Assembly (NCBI GenBank): GCA_023429365.1
Contig: JAEYVW010000348.1
Location: 1 to 17,100, forward strand
Source: Bacteroidota bacterium
GTDB taxonomy: Bacteria; Bacteroidota; Bacteroidia; Chitinophagales; Chitinophagaceae
Reading direction: 5' to 3'
Length of the DNA stretch: 17,100 nt
Numbering within the stretch: the stretch's first letter is position 1; every line of letters starts with the position of its first letter. The position numbers and the translations under genes were made by a program. Of this stretch, positions 1 to 7,505 are shown piece by piece. The notes below the pieces were generated by a model. It was not told the DNA's origin and made no database searches. It was given only the letters and a program-made list of their open reading frames with translations.

Positions 1-2749
1 AAAAACGATGTACCCCTTCGATACCTTTTGTATCCCAGGGTTTACTCATTTCTACTGGTCCAAGAAACATTTCATACATGCGGAAGGTGTCTGCTCCATA
101 CCGGCTGACCAGGTCGTCGGGATTGACAGTGTTGTACAAACGCTTACTCATCTTCTCCGTAAGCGTGCCGCAGATATATTTGCCATTTTCAAGGACAAAC
201 TCGGCATTGGCATATTCATCCCGCCATTTTTTAAAAGCTTCTATATCCAGTTCAAGACCGTCAACGATATTAACATCCACATGAAGCTGATCGGTATCAT
301 AACTGTCTTTTAATCCCTCGGAGACGAAAGTATTGCTGTTGCGCACACGGTATACATACCTGCTGCTTCCCTGGATCATGCCCTGGTTCACCAGTTTTTT
401 AAAGGGTTCATCATGCCCGATGAATCCGAGGTCGTAAAGGGCTTTGGTCCACATGCGGCTATACAATAAATGTCCGACGGCATGTTCGGTGCCCCCGATA
501 TAAAGATCCACCTGTCCCCAGTAATCCGAAGCTTTACGATCACAAAATGAGTTGTCATTATGCGGATCCATGTAACGCAGGAAATACCAGCTGCTACCGG
601 CGTATCCGGGCATGGTGTTCGTCTCCAGTTCCCTGGAAACCCATTCGGGTATGTTTGCTAAAGGCCCCTGTCCATCGGGACCGGGTTTATAACTATCTAC
701 ATGTGGTAATTCAAGCGGTAACTCTTTTTCATCGAGAGGATAGGCGATTCCATTTTTCCATTGGATCGGGAATGGTTCACCCCAATAGCGCTGACGGCTG
801 AAAGCAGCATCGCGCATTTTGTAATTGATCTTCCGGATGCCGATTCCCATTTCCTCAAGCTTATCGATCACCACATCAATCGCATCCTTCATGATCATTC
901 CGTTAATAAAACCGGAGTTTTCAAGAATAGCATCTTTGGTGGGATTGGCTTCCTCACCATTAAAATGAGTGCCGATAATATTGGTAATGGGAATATTAAA
1001 ATGTCGGGCGAATTTAAAATCCCTCTCATCACCGCAGGGCACGGCCATGATGGCGCCTGTTCCATATCCTGCCAACACATATTCGCTAATCCAGATCGGT
1101 ATTTCTCTCCCATCAAAAGGATTAATGGCATAGGCGCCGGTAAACACTCCGGTGATCTTTTTCTCAGCCTGGCGCTCCCGGTCGCTACGGCTTTTTACAT
1201 AAACAATATATTCCTCGACCGATACACGTTGCTCCGCTGATGTGATCTGTTCTACCAGCTCATGCTCGGGAGCTATCACCATGAAGTCGACGCCAAAGAT
1301 CGTGTCGGGACGGGTGGTGTAGACCCTTAACGCCAAGGCCCCCTCTAAATCTCCCCCTGGGGGGGAGACTTGTGTAGACTCCGATTTGCGCGAAACTGAA
1401 GGAAGAGTTGAAAGCCGTTCTGTAATTGTCCTAACAACCGACTCCAGGTCCGTTTTTACTTCCTGGTTTGAAAAGCGGAATTCCGTGAATCCAATCTCAT
1501 TTAAAAAAGCAGATCTGGCGTCATCGTATTCCTTTACATTGGGGTCATGATGATACCCTCCATCTACTTCGATAGTTACCATTTTTTCCAGGCAGGCAAA
1601 ATCTACAAGATAAGAACCAATTATATGTTGCCTTCGGAAGTGAAACCCAGTTTGATTGCCTTTTAATCTGTGCCACAATAAAGTTTCTTCCTGAGTAGGA
1701 CTTTCTCTTTTCTCTTTTGCCAGTAGCCGGGTTCTACTATATAAAGATGGTTGTGCTGTTTGATAGCGAGGTCTCGCCTGCTCCTTCCCCTCAGGGGAAG
1801 GCTGGGATGGGGCTTTCACCTCAAAATCAATCTCCGCACCACTACTTTTTCCAATCCAATTGGTTTGCATCTCCTTCATCGCATCACTGAAGTCGACGGT
1901 TTCGAGACCTTCGAGCAGGCGGTCGGCATATTCGGTGATACGCAGGTACCACTGACGCAATTTTTTCTTCACCACAGGGTAGCCGCCGCGTTCACTCACA
2001 CCGTTGATCACTTCATCATTCGCCAGCACTGTTCCCAGGGCTTCACACCAGTTTACCTCACCCACTCCGCAATAAGCCAGGCGATACTGCATCAGGATAT
2101 CTTCACGGGTGAATTCATCAAATAATACCCATTCTTCCGCGCTAAAGGAAGTAATAGCATGTTGTGAATTAGGAATTGGGTGTTGTATGCTCCCCTCTTT
2201 TTCAAACGCCGCGATCAGCTTGGCGATAGGTTCCGCTTTGCGCGTAAGCCTGTTGAAAAAGCTATTGAATAGCTGTAGAAATATCCATTGTGTCCATTTA
2301 TAATATCCTGGATCACTTGTACGCACTTCGCGTTCCCAGTCGAAGCAAAACCCGATATTATCAAGCTGCTGGCGGAATGTTTTGATATTGGCATCTGTCG
2401 AAACTGCAGGATGAATACCATGGTCAATGGCAAACTGCTCGGCAGGCAGGCCAAAAGCGTCATACCCCATCGGGTGAAGTACATTAAAACCTTTCAGTCT
2501 TTTATACCGGGCATAAATGTCACTGGCAATATATCCCAACGGGTGGCCTACATGCAGCCCCGCGCCACTGGGATAAGGAAACATATCCAGGACATAATAT
2601 TTGGGCTTACTGCTTTCATTGTTTACCCTGTAAGCATTCGCATCTTTCCATTGCTGTTGCCATTTCTTTTCTATCTCCCTGAAATTATATTCTGCGCCTG
2701 TTACGGAAGCGTCCGCGCTGCCCATCCCTTTTTTATCAGAAGTACCCAT
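1..2749 (-). CDS. leuS: Leucyl-tRNA synthetase with a DUF559 nuclease domain inserted in its editing domain (3' end outside window)
   Basis: Charges tRNA-Leu with leucine in the cytoplasm. About 916 codons are visible from ATG at 2749; the C-terminal tRNA-binding end runs off the left edge. Seen: class I HIGH motif HVGH at residues 66-69 in a PYPSGAGLHVGHPLGY context, the CP1 editing domain with the threonine-rich TTRPDT at 478-483, a VPCGDERD segment matching the family's editing-site Asp loop, and KMSKR at 866-870 followed by YNTVNPDDLV. Residues about 313-470 are foreign to LeuS: a proline-rich lead-in, a DUF559 domain and a proline-rich exit, inserted seven residues before TTRPDT and in frame with no stop. 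Without the insert KMSKR would lie near residue 708, which fits the longer Bacteroidota LeuS form. Residues about 188-197 (IQHPIPNSQH) also look like filler in a variable loop. leuS is divergent from ftsX. That the gene is functional is inferred from the intact frame and motifs. Confidence 0.96.
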   Translation of the reverse strand, partial: MGTSDKKGMGSADASVTGAEYNFREIEKKWQQQWKDANAYRVNNESSKPKYYVLDMFPYPSGAGLHVGHPLGYIASDIYARYKRLKGFNVLHPMGYDAFGLPAEQFAIDHGIHPAVSTDANIKTFRQQLDNIGFCFDWEREVRTSDPGYYKWTQWIFLQLFNSFFNRLTRKAEPIAKLIAAFEKEGSIQHPIPNSQHAITSFSAEEWVLFDEFTREDILMQYRLAYCGVGEVNWCEALGTVLANDEVINGVSERGGYPVVKKKLRQWYLRITEYADRLLEGLETVDFSDAMKEMQTNWIGKSSGAEIDFEVKAPSQPSPEGKEQARPRYQTAQPSLYSRTRLLAKEKRESPTQEETLLWHRLKGNQTGFHFRRQHIIGSYLVDFACLEKMVTIEVDGGYHHDPNVKEYDDARSAFLNEIGFTEFRFSNQEVKTDLESVVRTITERLSTLPSVSRKSESTQVSPPGGDLEGALALRVYTTRPDTIFGVDFMVIAPEHELVEQITSAEQRVSVEEYIVYVKSRSDRERQAEKKITGVFTGAYAINPFDGREIPIWISEYVLAGYGTGAIMAVPCGDERDFKFARHFNIPITNIIGTHFNGEEANPTKDAILENSGFINGMIMKDAIDVVIDKLEEMGIGIRKINYKMRDAAFSRQRYWGEPFPIQWKNGIAYPLDEKELPLELPHVDSYKPGPDGQGPLANIPEWVSRELETNTMPGYAGSSWYFLRYMDPHNDNSFCDRKASDYWGQVDLYIGGTEHAVGHLLYSRMWTKALYDLGFIGHDEPFKKLVNQGMIQGSSRYVYRVRNSNTFVSEGLKDSYDTDQLHVDVNIVDGLELDIEAFKKWRDEYANAEFVLENGKYICGTLTEKMSKRLYNTVNPDDLVSRYGADTFRMYEMFLGPVEMSKPWDTKGIEGVHRF
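1350..1368. repeat. Palindromic end of the leuS insertion (3' side of the gene)
   Basis: TCTCCCCC, loop TGG, GGGGGAGA form a perfect 8-bp-arm hairpin, 12 nt inside the GCCCC end at 1338. In the leuS frame this end encodes the proline/glycine-rich stretch SPPGGDLEGA. It mirrors the palindrome at 1783-1801. Confidence 0.8.
1783..1801. repeat. Palindromic end of the leuS insertion (5' side of the gene)
   Basis: CCTTCCCC, loop TCA, GGGGAAGG form a perfect 8-bp-arm hairpin, 12 nt inside the GCCCC end read from 1813 on the minus strand. It encodes the lead-in PSQPSPEGKEQ of the inserted segment. It is the counterpart of 1350-1368. Confidence 0.8.
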
Positions 2750-2817
2750 TACTGCTTAATTCCTATTTTAATGATGAAACGATTTACCATCCAGTATGCC
2801 TGCAATCATGTAACAGC

Positions 2818-2830
2818 GGTGTCTGGCACC
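2818..2830. repeat. Short REP-like palindrome in the leuS/ftsX intergenic region
   Basis: GGTGTCTGGCACC is a near-palindrome (GGTG / CACC arms) about 70 bp upstream of leuS and 180 bp upstream of ftsX. Palindromes of this general form recur as intergenic REP-like repeats in other bacterial genomes, but only one copy is visible here. It could equally be a small leader hairpin of leuS or chance. Confidence 0.25.
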
Positions 2831-2932
2831 TCCATTCCCAACTTTAACAAAATAGATTCTACACATGGCAATATCAGGCAGTTGCAATCGTTTAAATGGG
2901 CAGCAAAAATACTGATTGTACCCTTAATCCGT

Positions 2933-2940
2933 TAAATTTG
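2933..2940 (+). promoter_or_regulatory. Candidate Bacteroidota -7 promoter box for ftsX
   Basis: TAAATTTG matches the TAnnTTTG -7 consensus of Bacteroidota vegetative promoters and lies 69 bp before the ftsX ATG. The best upstream TTG (2916-2918) is only 14 bp away, shorter than usual for a -33 element, so support rests mainly on the -7 match. Confidence 0.35.
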
Positions 2941-3009
2941 CCTGCCCGCTGTTTTCCCATACAAAGTGAAAGGCGAGGCGATCCGTTAATTTCAGAAAAC
3001 ATCGAATTT

Positions 3010-3882
3010 ATGGCTCAAACCGGAAAGAGCTACGGCAAACGTGGCAAACCATCCTATTTCATGTCGATTCTTGGCGTAACGCTGGTATTATTCCTGCTGG
3101 GGATCATTGGGTGGCTTGTGATCAATGCCAATAAACTCGGGAATTATTTCAAAGAAAACGTAGAAGTAGGCGCTTACCTGCGCGGCGATCTGAACCCAAA
3201 AGACAGTGCCGACCTGATGGAGTATATTTCCGCTAAACCCTATGTAAGGACCATTGAATTTATTACCAAAGAAGCCGCCAAGAAAAAATACCTGGGCGAC
3301 GGCAATGAAAACTGGGACAAAGTGCTGGATGCGAATCCGCTTCCCAATAGCATCAACTTTAAGGTGAAGCAGCAATACATGAACAGCGACTCGCTGGCTG
3401 CCATCCAGGCCGACCTTAAACAGCAAACCTATGTCAGCGATGTGGAATACCCTAAAGCCCTGGTTGAGGGCCTGAACCGAAATATTCAAAGAATCAGCCT
3501 GATCCTGCTGGCTATCGTAATACTGTTGGCGCTGGTGGTAATCATCCTGATTGATAATACCATCCGACTGGCTATGTTTAGTAACCGCTTTCTTATCAAG
3601 ACCATGCAGATGGTGGGTGCCACCCGGTGGTTTATCGCCAAACCGATGAACATCAGGGCAGTGATCAATGGCGCTATCAGCGGAATAATAGCTATCGCGG
3701 CGGTAATCCTGGTCATCTGGGCTGCCGAACGGCTTCTCCCGGAAATGAAGGCCATTCACGACAATACGACCCTTGCCTTACTTTTCGCTGGTTTGATCAT
3801 TCTGGGCATCTGCATTACCGTTTTCAGTACGCATCGTAGCGTGTTGAAATATTTGAAAATGAAACTGGATGACCTTTATTAA
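3010..3882 (+). CDS. ftsX: Cell-division ABC-transporter-like permease FtsX
   Basis: Membrane partner of FtsE; in the family the FtsEX complex controls peptidoglycan hydrolases at the division site. The 290-residue protein has the FtsX topology: a cytoplasmic N-terminus, TM1 at about 17-38, an extracytoplasmic domain at about 45-155, then three TM segments near 161-188, 219-241 and 256-276. The signature IRLAMFSNRFLIKTMQMVGA between TM2 and TM3, followed by TRWFI, is the conserved FtsX/MacB permease loop. I chose the ATG at 3010 because MAQTGKSYGKRGKPSY gives a normal FtsX N-terminus; the frame is open further upstream but that sequence is intergenic in character. ftsE is not in the window. 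The gene leads a plus-strand envelope cluster with the DUF3098 gene and uppP. Confidence 0.93.
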   Translation: MAQTGKSYGKRGKPSYFMSILGVTLVLFLLGIIGWLVINANKLGNYFKENVEVGAYLRGDLNPKDSADLMEYISAKPYVRTIEFITKEAAKKKYLGDGNENWDKVLDANPLPNSINFKVKQQYMNSDSLAAIQADLKQQTYVSDVEYPKALVEGLNRNIQRISLILLAIVILLALVVIILIDNTIRLAMFSNRFLIKTMQMVGATRWFIAKPMNIRAVINGAISGIIAIAAVILVIWAAERLLPEMKAIHDNTTLALLFAGLIILGICITVFSTHRSVLKYLKMKLDDLY

Positions 3883-3943
3883 TGATATGAAGGTGTAAGT
3901 CGTTGCCAGAGTTGGTTTGCTGGCGGCCCTCATATAAAATCCC

Positions 3944-3950
3944 TATATTG
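3944..3950 (+). promoter_or_regulatory. Candidate -7 promoter box upstream of the DUF3098 gene
   Basis: TATATTG, close to TAnnTTTG, lies 19 bp before the ATG at 3970, with a TTTG at 3916-3919 as a possible but rather distant -33 element. Weak evidence for an internal promoter separating this gene from ftsX. Confidence 0.3.
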
Positions 3951-3969
3951 CGACACCAAATTGTAGAAA

Positions 3970-4209
3970 ATGGCAGAAAACAAGTCTACCCCCTCTATAT
4001 TTTCCAAAGAGAATTATACCTGGATGGCGATTGGGGCTATCGTGATCACGATCGGTATGTTTCTGATGGCCGGTGGCAAATCCAGTGACCCTTCCGTTTT
4101 TAATAAAGACGAAGTTTACAGCACCACCCGTATCACCATTGCCCCTATTCTAATTCTGATAGGCCTTGGCCTGGAAGTTTACGCGATCTTTAAAAAACCA
4201 AAAGCATAA
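3970..4209 (+). CDS. DUF3098 family small membrane protein
   Basis: 79 residues with two hydrophobic segments: about 18-35 (WMAIGAIVITIGMFLMAGG) and about 54-73 (ITIAPILILIGLGLEVYAIF). They are separated by a short polar loop with the family-typical KSSDPSVFNKDEVYSTTRI stretch. This small inner-membrane family of unknown function is characteristic of Bacteroidota and is commonly found between ftsX and uppP, exactly as here. That suggests an envelope or division role, but no activity is known to me. The start ATG at 3970 is preceded by A-rich sequence (TTGTAGAAA), typical of Bacteroidota start sites without a Shine-Dalgarno sequence. Confidence 0.85.
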   Translation: MAENKSTPSIFSKENYTWMAIGAIVITIGMFLMAGGKSSDPSVFNKDEVYSTTRITIAPILILIGLGLEVYAIFKKPKA

Positions 4210-4312
4210 TAACGATACCGAGATTATTTTGCCGGTTTGAAAATTTGAACAGGTCAAGTTTTTAGATCGGCTTTTTTATTTCGACGATCCCACAAAATCA
4301 CTGCCCGCCGAT

Positions 4313-5131
4313 ATGTCTATTTTAGAAGCCATCATCATTGCTATCGTAGAGGGTCTGACTGAATTCCTTCCTATTTCTTCTACCGGGCATATGGTAATCG
4401 CCAGTTCGCTTCTGGGCATACACAAAGCGGAGTTCACAAAATTATTTGAAGTAGCCATCCAGTTGGGCGCTATCCTGGCGGTGGTGGTGTTATACTGGAA
4501 GAAATTCTTTGACTTCCGTCGCTGGCAGTTTTATTTAAAGCTGGTTGTAGGTGTGATACCCGCCCTGGTACTTGGATTTATATTTTCCGAAAGAATAGAT
4601 GGCTGGCTCGAAAATCCCACCATCGTAGCAGTGTCGATGCTGTTGGGGGGAATCGTTCTAATTTTTATTGACAAAGCTTTCAACAACCCCCGTGTAGAGA
4701 ACGATGAACAGGTAACTTATGGGAAAGCATTTATGACAGGTCTTTGGCAAACCCTGGCCATGATCCCCGGTGTGAGCCGTAGCGCTGCTTCCATTATCGG
4801 TGGTATGCAGCAGGGCTTTACCAGGAATCTTGCGGCTGAATTTTCTTTTTTCCTGGCAGTGCCTACGATGATTGCCGCTTCCGCGCATTCCCTGTTTGTG
4901 AAAGTTTGGGAGCAATCAGGTGTGCCCCGCAGAGGTTATGAGATCATACTGGAAAGCAGTGGTAACACGATCGCTTTTATCGTGGGAAACATTGTCGCTT
5001 TTGTCGTCGCTATACTCGCTATCCGATTTTTTATTTCGTACTTAAAAATGTACGGTTTCAAGGTCTTTGGCTGGTACCGGATCATCGCCGGTATCATCCT
5101 GCTGGTATTGCTATATGCCGGTCTGATTTAG
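4313..5131 (+). CDS. uppP: Undecaprenyl-diphosphate phosphatase UppP/BacA
   Basis: Integral membrane phosphatase converting undecaprenyl diphosphate to undecaprenyl phosphate, which recycles the lipid carrier for peptidoglycan and O-antigen synthesis; family members confer bacitracin resistance. The 272-residue length is normal. Seen: the N-terminal catalytic motif with E13 and E17 (AIVEGLTEFLPISSTGH) and H26, and the second motif PGVSRSAAS at 152-160, where the family more often ends in (G/A)(A/T)T. Multiple hydrophobic helices run to the C-terminus. It lies 103 bp after the DUF3098 gene. In many Bacteroidota truB follows uppP; here an MFS transporter follows instead. Confidence 0.95.
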   Translation: MSILEAIIIAIVEGLTEFLPISSTGHMVIASSLLGIHKAEFTKLFEVAIQLGAILAVVVLYWKKFFDFRRWQFYLKLVVGVIPALVLGFIFSERIDGWLENPTIVAVSMLLGGIVLIFIDKAFNNPRVENDEQVTYGKAFMTGLWQTLAMIPGVSRSAASIIGGMQQGFTRNLAAEFSFFLAVPTMIAASAHSLFVKVWEQSGVPRRGYEIILESSGNTIAFIVGNIVAFVVAILAIRFFISYLKMYGFKVFGWYRIIAGIILLVLLYAGLI

Positions 5132-5175
5132 TATCGCAAAAGTGAAATCCCTATTTTTACCGAAATCATTTGCGT

Positions 5176-6621
5176 ATGCTCCAAACGGCTCCCAAAAAAG
5201 TCGTGAACGGTTGGGCCATGTATGACTGGGCCAACTCGGTGTACAACCTCGTTATTACAACAACTTTTTTCCCGATCTATTTCATTTCGGTTACTAAAGG
5301 CACCGAGGGATCTGATAAAGTAAGATTCCTCGGAAGGGATTTTGTGAATTCCTCACTTTATGATTATATCCTGGCAACCGCTTACCTGATCATCGCTATT
5401 TCTTATCCCATTCTCACTTCCATTGCGGATACACGTGGCAACAAAAAGAATTTTATGCGATTCTTCTGTTACATGGGAGCCCTGGGTTGTAGCCTGCTCT
5501 TTTTTTTCGATGAAACAAACCTGGGATTCGGCATAGTATGTTTTATGCTGGCAGCGATGGGCTATGTGGGCAGTCTTGTATTTTATAATGCATATCTTCC
5601 TGAAATTGCCCGGCCTGAAGACCGCGACCGTATCAGCGCTAAAGGGTTTGCATTTGGTTATGCCGGAAGTGTGCTGATGCAAATGATCGGTTTTGCCCTT
5701 GTGATCTTTATGAAAGGGCAGGAAGCCAAAGCTACCCAGATCACGTTTTTGCTGGTAGGTATCTGGTGGGTAAGCTTTGCACAGATCAGCTTCGCGAGGC
5801 TGCCGGCTCCGGAAAAGAAAGTGTTGAAGAAAGGAAATGTTTTTAAAGACGGTTTTTCTGAATTAAAAAAAGTGTTCAATGAAGTCAGGCATTTGCCGGT
5901 ACTGAAAAGATTTCTCCGTGGCTTTTTCTTTTACAGCATGGGGGTTCAAACGGTAATGCTTGCGGCTACCTTGTTTGGCAGCAAACTTTTGAACCTCGAG
6001 GACAGTAAACTCATCATTACAGTTGTGTTGATCCAGTTGGTCGCCATTGCCGGCGCCATCGTGATGAGCAGGCTTTCCACCCGTTTTGGCAACCTGAAAG
6101 TATTGATGGGTGTAGTCGTACTGTGGGTGTTCATTTGTATTGCCGCATATCGCACGGCGACAGCGGCCGAGGGCCTGCAGGTTTACCACGACAAATTACA
6201 GACTCTTGAAGTTGCACATAAAAACGCGACGAGTTCGGGGAATACGGCTTTACTGAAAAGCCTCGATAGCGAACTGACTGTGTTGAATGAAGAACTCCGC
6301 CCCCATCAGCAACCCATTGAATTCAGTTTTTATGGCCTCGCACTGGCAGTAGGCCTGGTGATGGGGGGCATTCAATCCCTGAGTCGGTCTACGTATTCCA
6401 AGCTGATGCCGGAGACAAAGGATACCGCTTCCTATTTCAGTTATTACGATCTTACTGAAAAAATCGCCTTGGTGATTGGCATTTTGAGCTTCGGTTATAT
6501 TGAAGAGTTTACCGGTAGTATGAAAAATTCCGTGCTTTCCCTGATCATATTCTTTGGCATCGGGCTGGCATGGCTTTATAGTGCTTTGATAAAACAAAAA
6601 AAGCAAGATCAGGTTATTTAA
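5176..6621 (+). CDS. UMF1-family (Atg22-like) MFS transporter
   Basis: Predicted 12-helix inner-membrane transporter of about 481 residues, substrate unknown. Family hallmarks: NGWAMYDWANSVYNLVITTT at the start of TM1, YNAYLPEIARPEDRDRISAK followed by GFAFGYAGSVL in the first half, and GGIQSLSRSTYSKLMPE in the second half. These are typical of the UMF1/Atg22-like branch (PF11700) of the major facilitator superfamily. Residues about 328-381 form a polar, heptad-like insertion (LQVYHDKLQTLEVAHKN onward, then LNEELRPHQQ) between two late helices, probably a periplasmic loop. I chose the ATG at 5176; a TTG at 5170 would add two residues. The gene lies 44 bp after uppP and 11 bp before the downstream hydrolase gene, so the last two are probably co-transcribed. 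Confidence 0.88.
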   Translation: MLQTAPKKVVNGWAMYDWANSVYNLVITTTFFPIYFISVTKGTEGSDKVRFLGRDFVNSSLYDYILATAYLIIAISYPILTSIADTRGNKKNFMRFFCYMGALGCSLLFFFDETNLGFGIVCFMLAAMGYVGSLVFYNAYLPEIARPEDRDRISAKGFAFGYAGSVLMQMIGFALVIFMKGQEAKATQITFLLVGIWWVSFAQISFARLPAPEKKVLKKGNVFKDGFSELKKVFNEVRHLPVLKRFLRGFFFYSMGVQTVMLAATLFGSKLLNLEDSKLIITVVLIQLVAIAGAIVMSRLSTRFGNLKVLMGVVVLWVFICIAAYRTATAAEGLQVYHDKLQTLEVAHKNATSSGNTALLKSLDSELTVLNEELRPHQQPIEFSFYGLALAVGLVMGGIQSLSRSTYSKLMPETKDTASYFSYYDLTEKIALVIGILSFGYIEEFTGSMKNSVLSLIIFFGIGLAWLYSALIKQKKQDQVI

Positions 6622-6632
6622 AAAACGAGCTG

Positions 6633-7505
6633 ATGAATTTATATACGATCAATACCGGCCATTTTAAACTCGACGGAGGTGCCATGTTTGGTGTGGTACC
6701 CAAGAGTATTTGGAATAAGATCAATCCGGCTGATGAAAATAATATGTGTTCCTGGGCGCTCCGCTGCCTGCTTATTGAAGACGGTGACCGGCTAATAATT
6801 GTCGACAATGGTATGGGTGATAAACAGGATGCGAAATTTTTTGGCTACTACTACCTGCATGGCGATGATACACTTGATAAATCACTCGCTAAATATGGCT
6901 TTCACCGCGATGATATCACGGATGTATTCCTCACACATCTTCATTTCGATCACTGTGGGGGAAGTATAAAAAAGGAAGCTGATAAATTAATACCAGCTTT
7001 TCCCAATGCAGTGTACTGGAGCAATGAATCACACTGGCAGTGGGCCGTAGAACCCAATGAAAGAGAAAAAGCTTCCTTCCTGAAAGAAAACATTCTGCCC
7101 ATCAGCGAAAGCGGGCAATTGAAGTTTATAAAATCTCCTGCCAGGCAGACCGGTGAAACAACAGGAAAGCTTTCCTCCGTAAATTTTTCTGAAGGCTTTG
7201 ATATCCGGTTTGTGAGCGGACATACCCGGGATATGATGTTGCCCCAGCTAAGCTATAAAGGAAAAACGATCGTCTTTATGGCCGACCTTCTTCCTTCGCA
7301 GGGTCATATCCCCCTGCCCTACGTGATGGCCTATGATATGTTTCCACTGACTACACTCGACGAAAAAAAATCTTTTCTTCGTGAAGCTATCGAAGAAGAT
7401 TATATTCTCTTCTTCGAGCATGACCCGGTGTATGAATGCTGCAATCTGAAGCAGACAGAACGTGGTATCCGGCCGGAAGAATTTTTCAAACTGGAAGAAA
7501 TCTAG
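6633..7505 (+). CDS. Metallo-beta-lactamase-fold hydrolase
   Basis: A 290-residue cytoplasmic (no signal peptide) MBL-fold protein. Metal ligands are visible: HLHFDH at 102-107 (H102, H104, D106, H107), H197 in SGHTRDM, D218 in FMADLLPS and H263 in FFEHDP, the complete dinuclear set. It resembles the broad lactonase / AHL-lactonase-like / quinoprotein-relay-like group of MBL hydrolases (short N-terminal sheet, VDNGMGD, late SGHT...D). The substrate cannot be assigned. It sits 11 bp after the MFS gene and may act with it. Its TAG stop overlaps the stop of the convergent DUF3108 gene through the palindrome CTAG at 7502-7505. Confidence 0.88.
   Translation: MNLYTINTGHFKLDGGAMFGVVPKSIWNKINPADENNMCSWALRCLLIEDGDRLIIVDNGMGDKQDAKFFGYYYLHGDDTLDKSLAKYGFHRDDITDVFLTHLHFDHCGGSIKKEADKLIPAFPNAVYWSNESHWQWAVEPNEREKASFLKENILPISESGQLKFIKSPARQTGETTGKLSSVNFSEGFDIRFVSGHTRDMMLPQLSYKGKTIVFMADLLPSQGHIPLPYVMAYDMFPLTTLDEKKSFLREAIEEDYILFFEHDPVYECCNLKQTERGIRPEEFFKLEEI

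Larger units (their letters stand above)
1338..1813 (-). mobile_element. In-frame DUF559 endonuclease-like insertion with palindromic ends inside leuS
   Basis: A roughly 476-bp segment interrupts the LeuS editing domain. Both ends start GCCCC, and 12 nt further in each has an 8-bp-arm palindrome with a 3-nt loop, so the ends form imperfect terminal inverted repeats. The two flanking GCC codons (1811-1813 and 1337-1339) are exactly 474 bp apart, so the insert is neutral for the frame. The coded domain matches DUF559: LLWHRLKG, FHFRRQHIIGSYLVDFAC, then VTIEVDGGYHH and a YDDAR...LNEIGFTEFRFSNQEV tail. Candidate catalytic acids are D383, E394 and D396 in LeuS numbering, consistent with a VSR/PD-(D/E)xK-like nuclease fold. 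No transposase or recombinase is present, and no intein splice residues are visible. Mobility is inferred from the ends; nuclease activity is inferred from the family. Confidence 0.8.

Noticed and set aside
761..1240. 159-codon plus-strand open frame
   Set aside because: It lies antisense inside the leuS coding region and shows no recognisable protein features.
1338..1813. Intein in leuS
   Set aside because: No splice-junction Cys/Ser/Thr at the start, no His-Asn at the end, and no Hint-domain blocks; the segment is a DUF559 domain with proline-rich linkers.
1338..1813. leuS as a pseudogene broken by the insertion
   Set aside because: The reading frame is continuous from 2749 to the window edge, and the HIGH, TTRPDT and KMSKR motifs are all intact.
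2288..2935. 215-codon plus-strand open frame
   Set aside because: It mostly mirrors leuS on the opposite strand and then runs into the intergenic region; there is no family match.
3088..3759. 223-codon minus-strand open frame
   Set aside because: It is antisense to ftsX; the composition (many His, Gln, Asp) is that of a shadow of a membrane protein gene.
4244..4265. Possible terminator between the DUF3098 gene and uppP
   Set aside because: The TTGA/TCAA stem is only 4 bp, although a T-run follows; not convincing.
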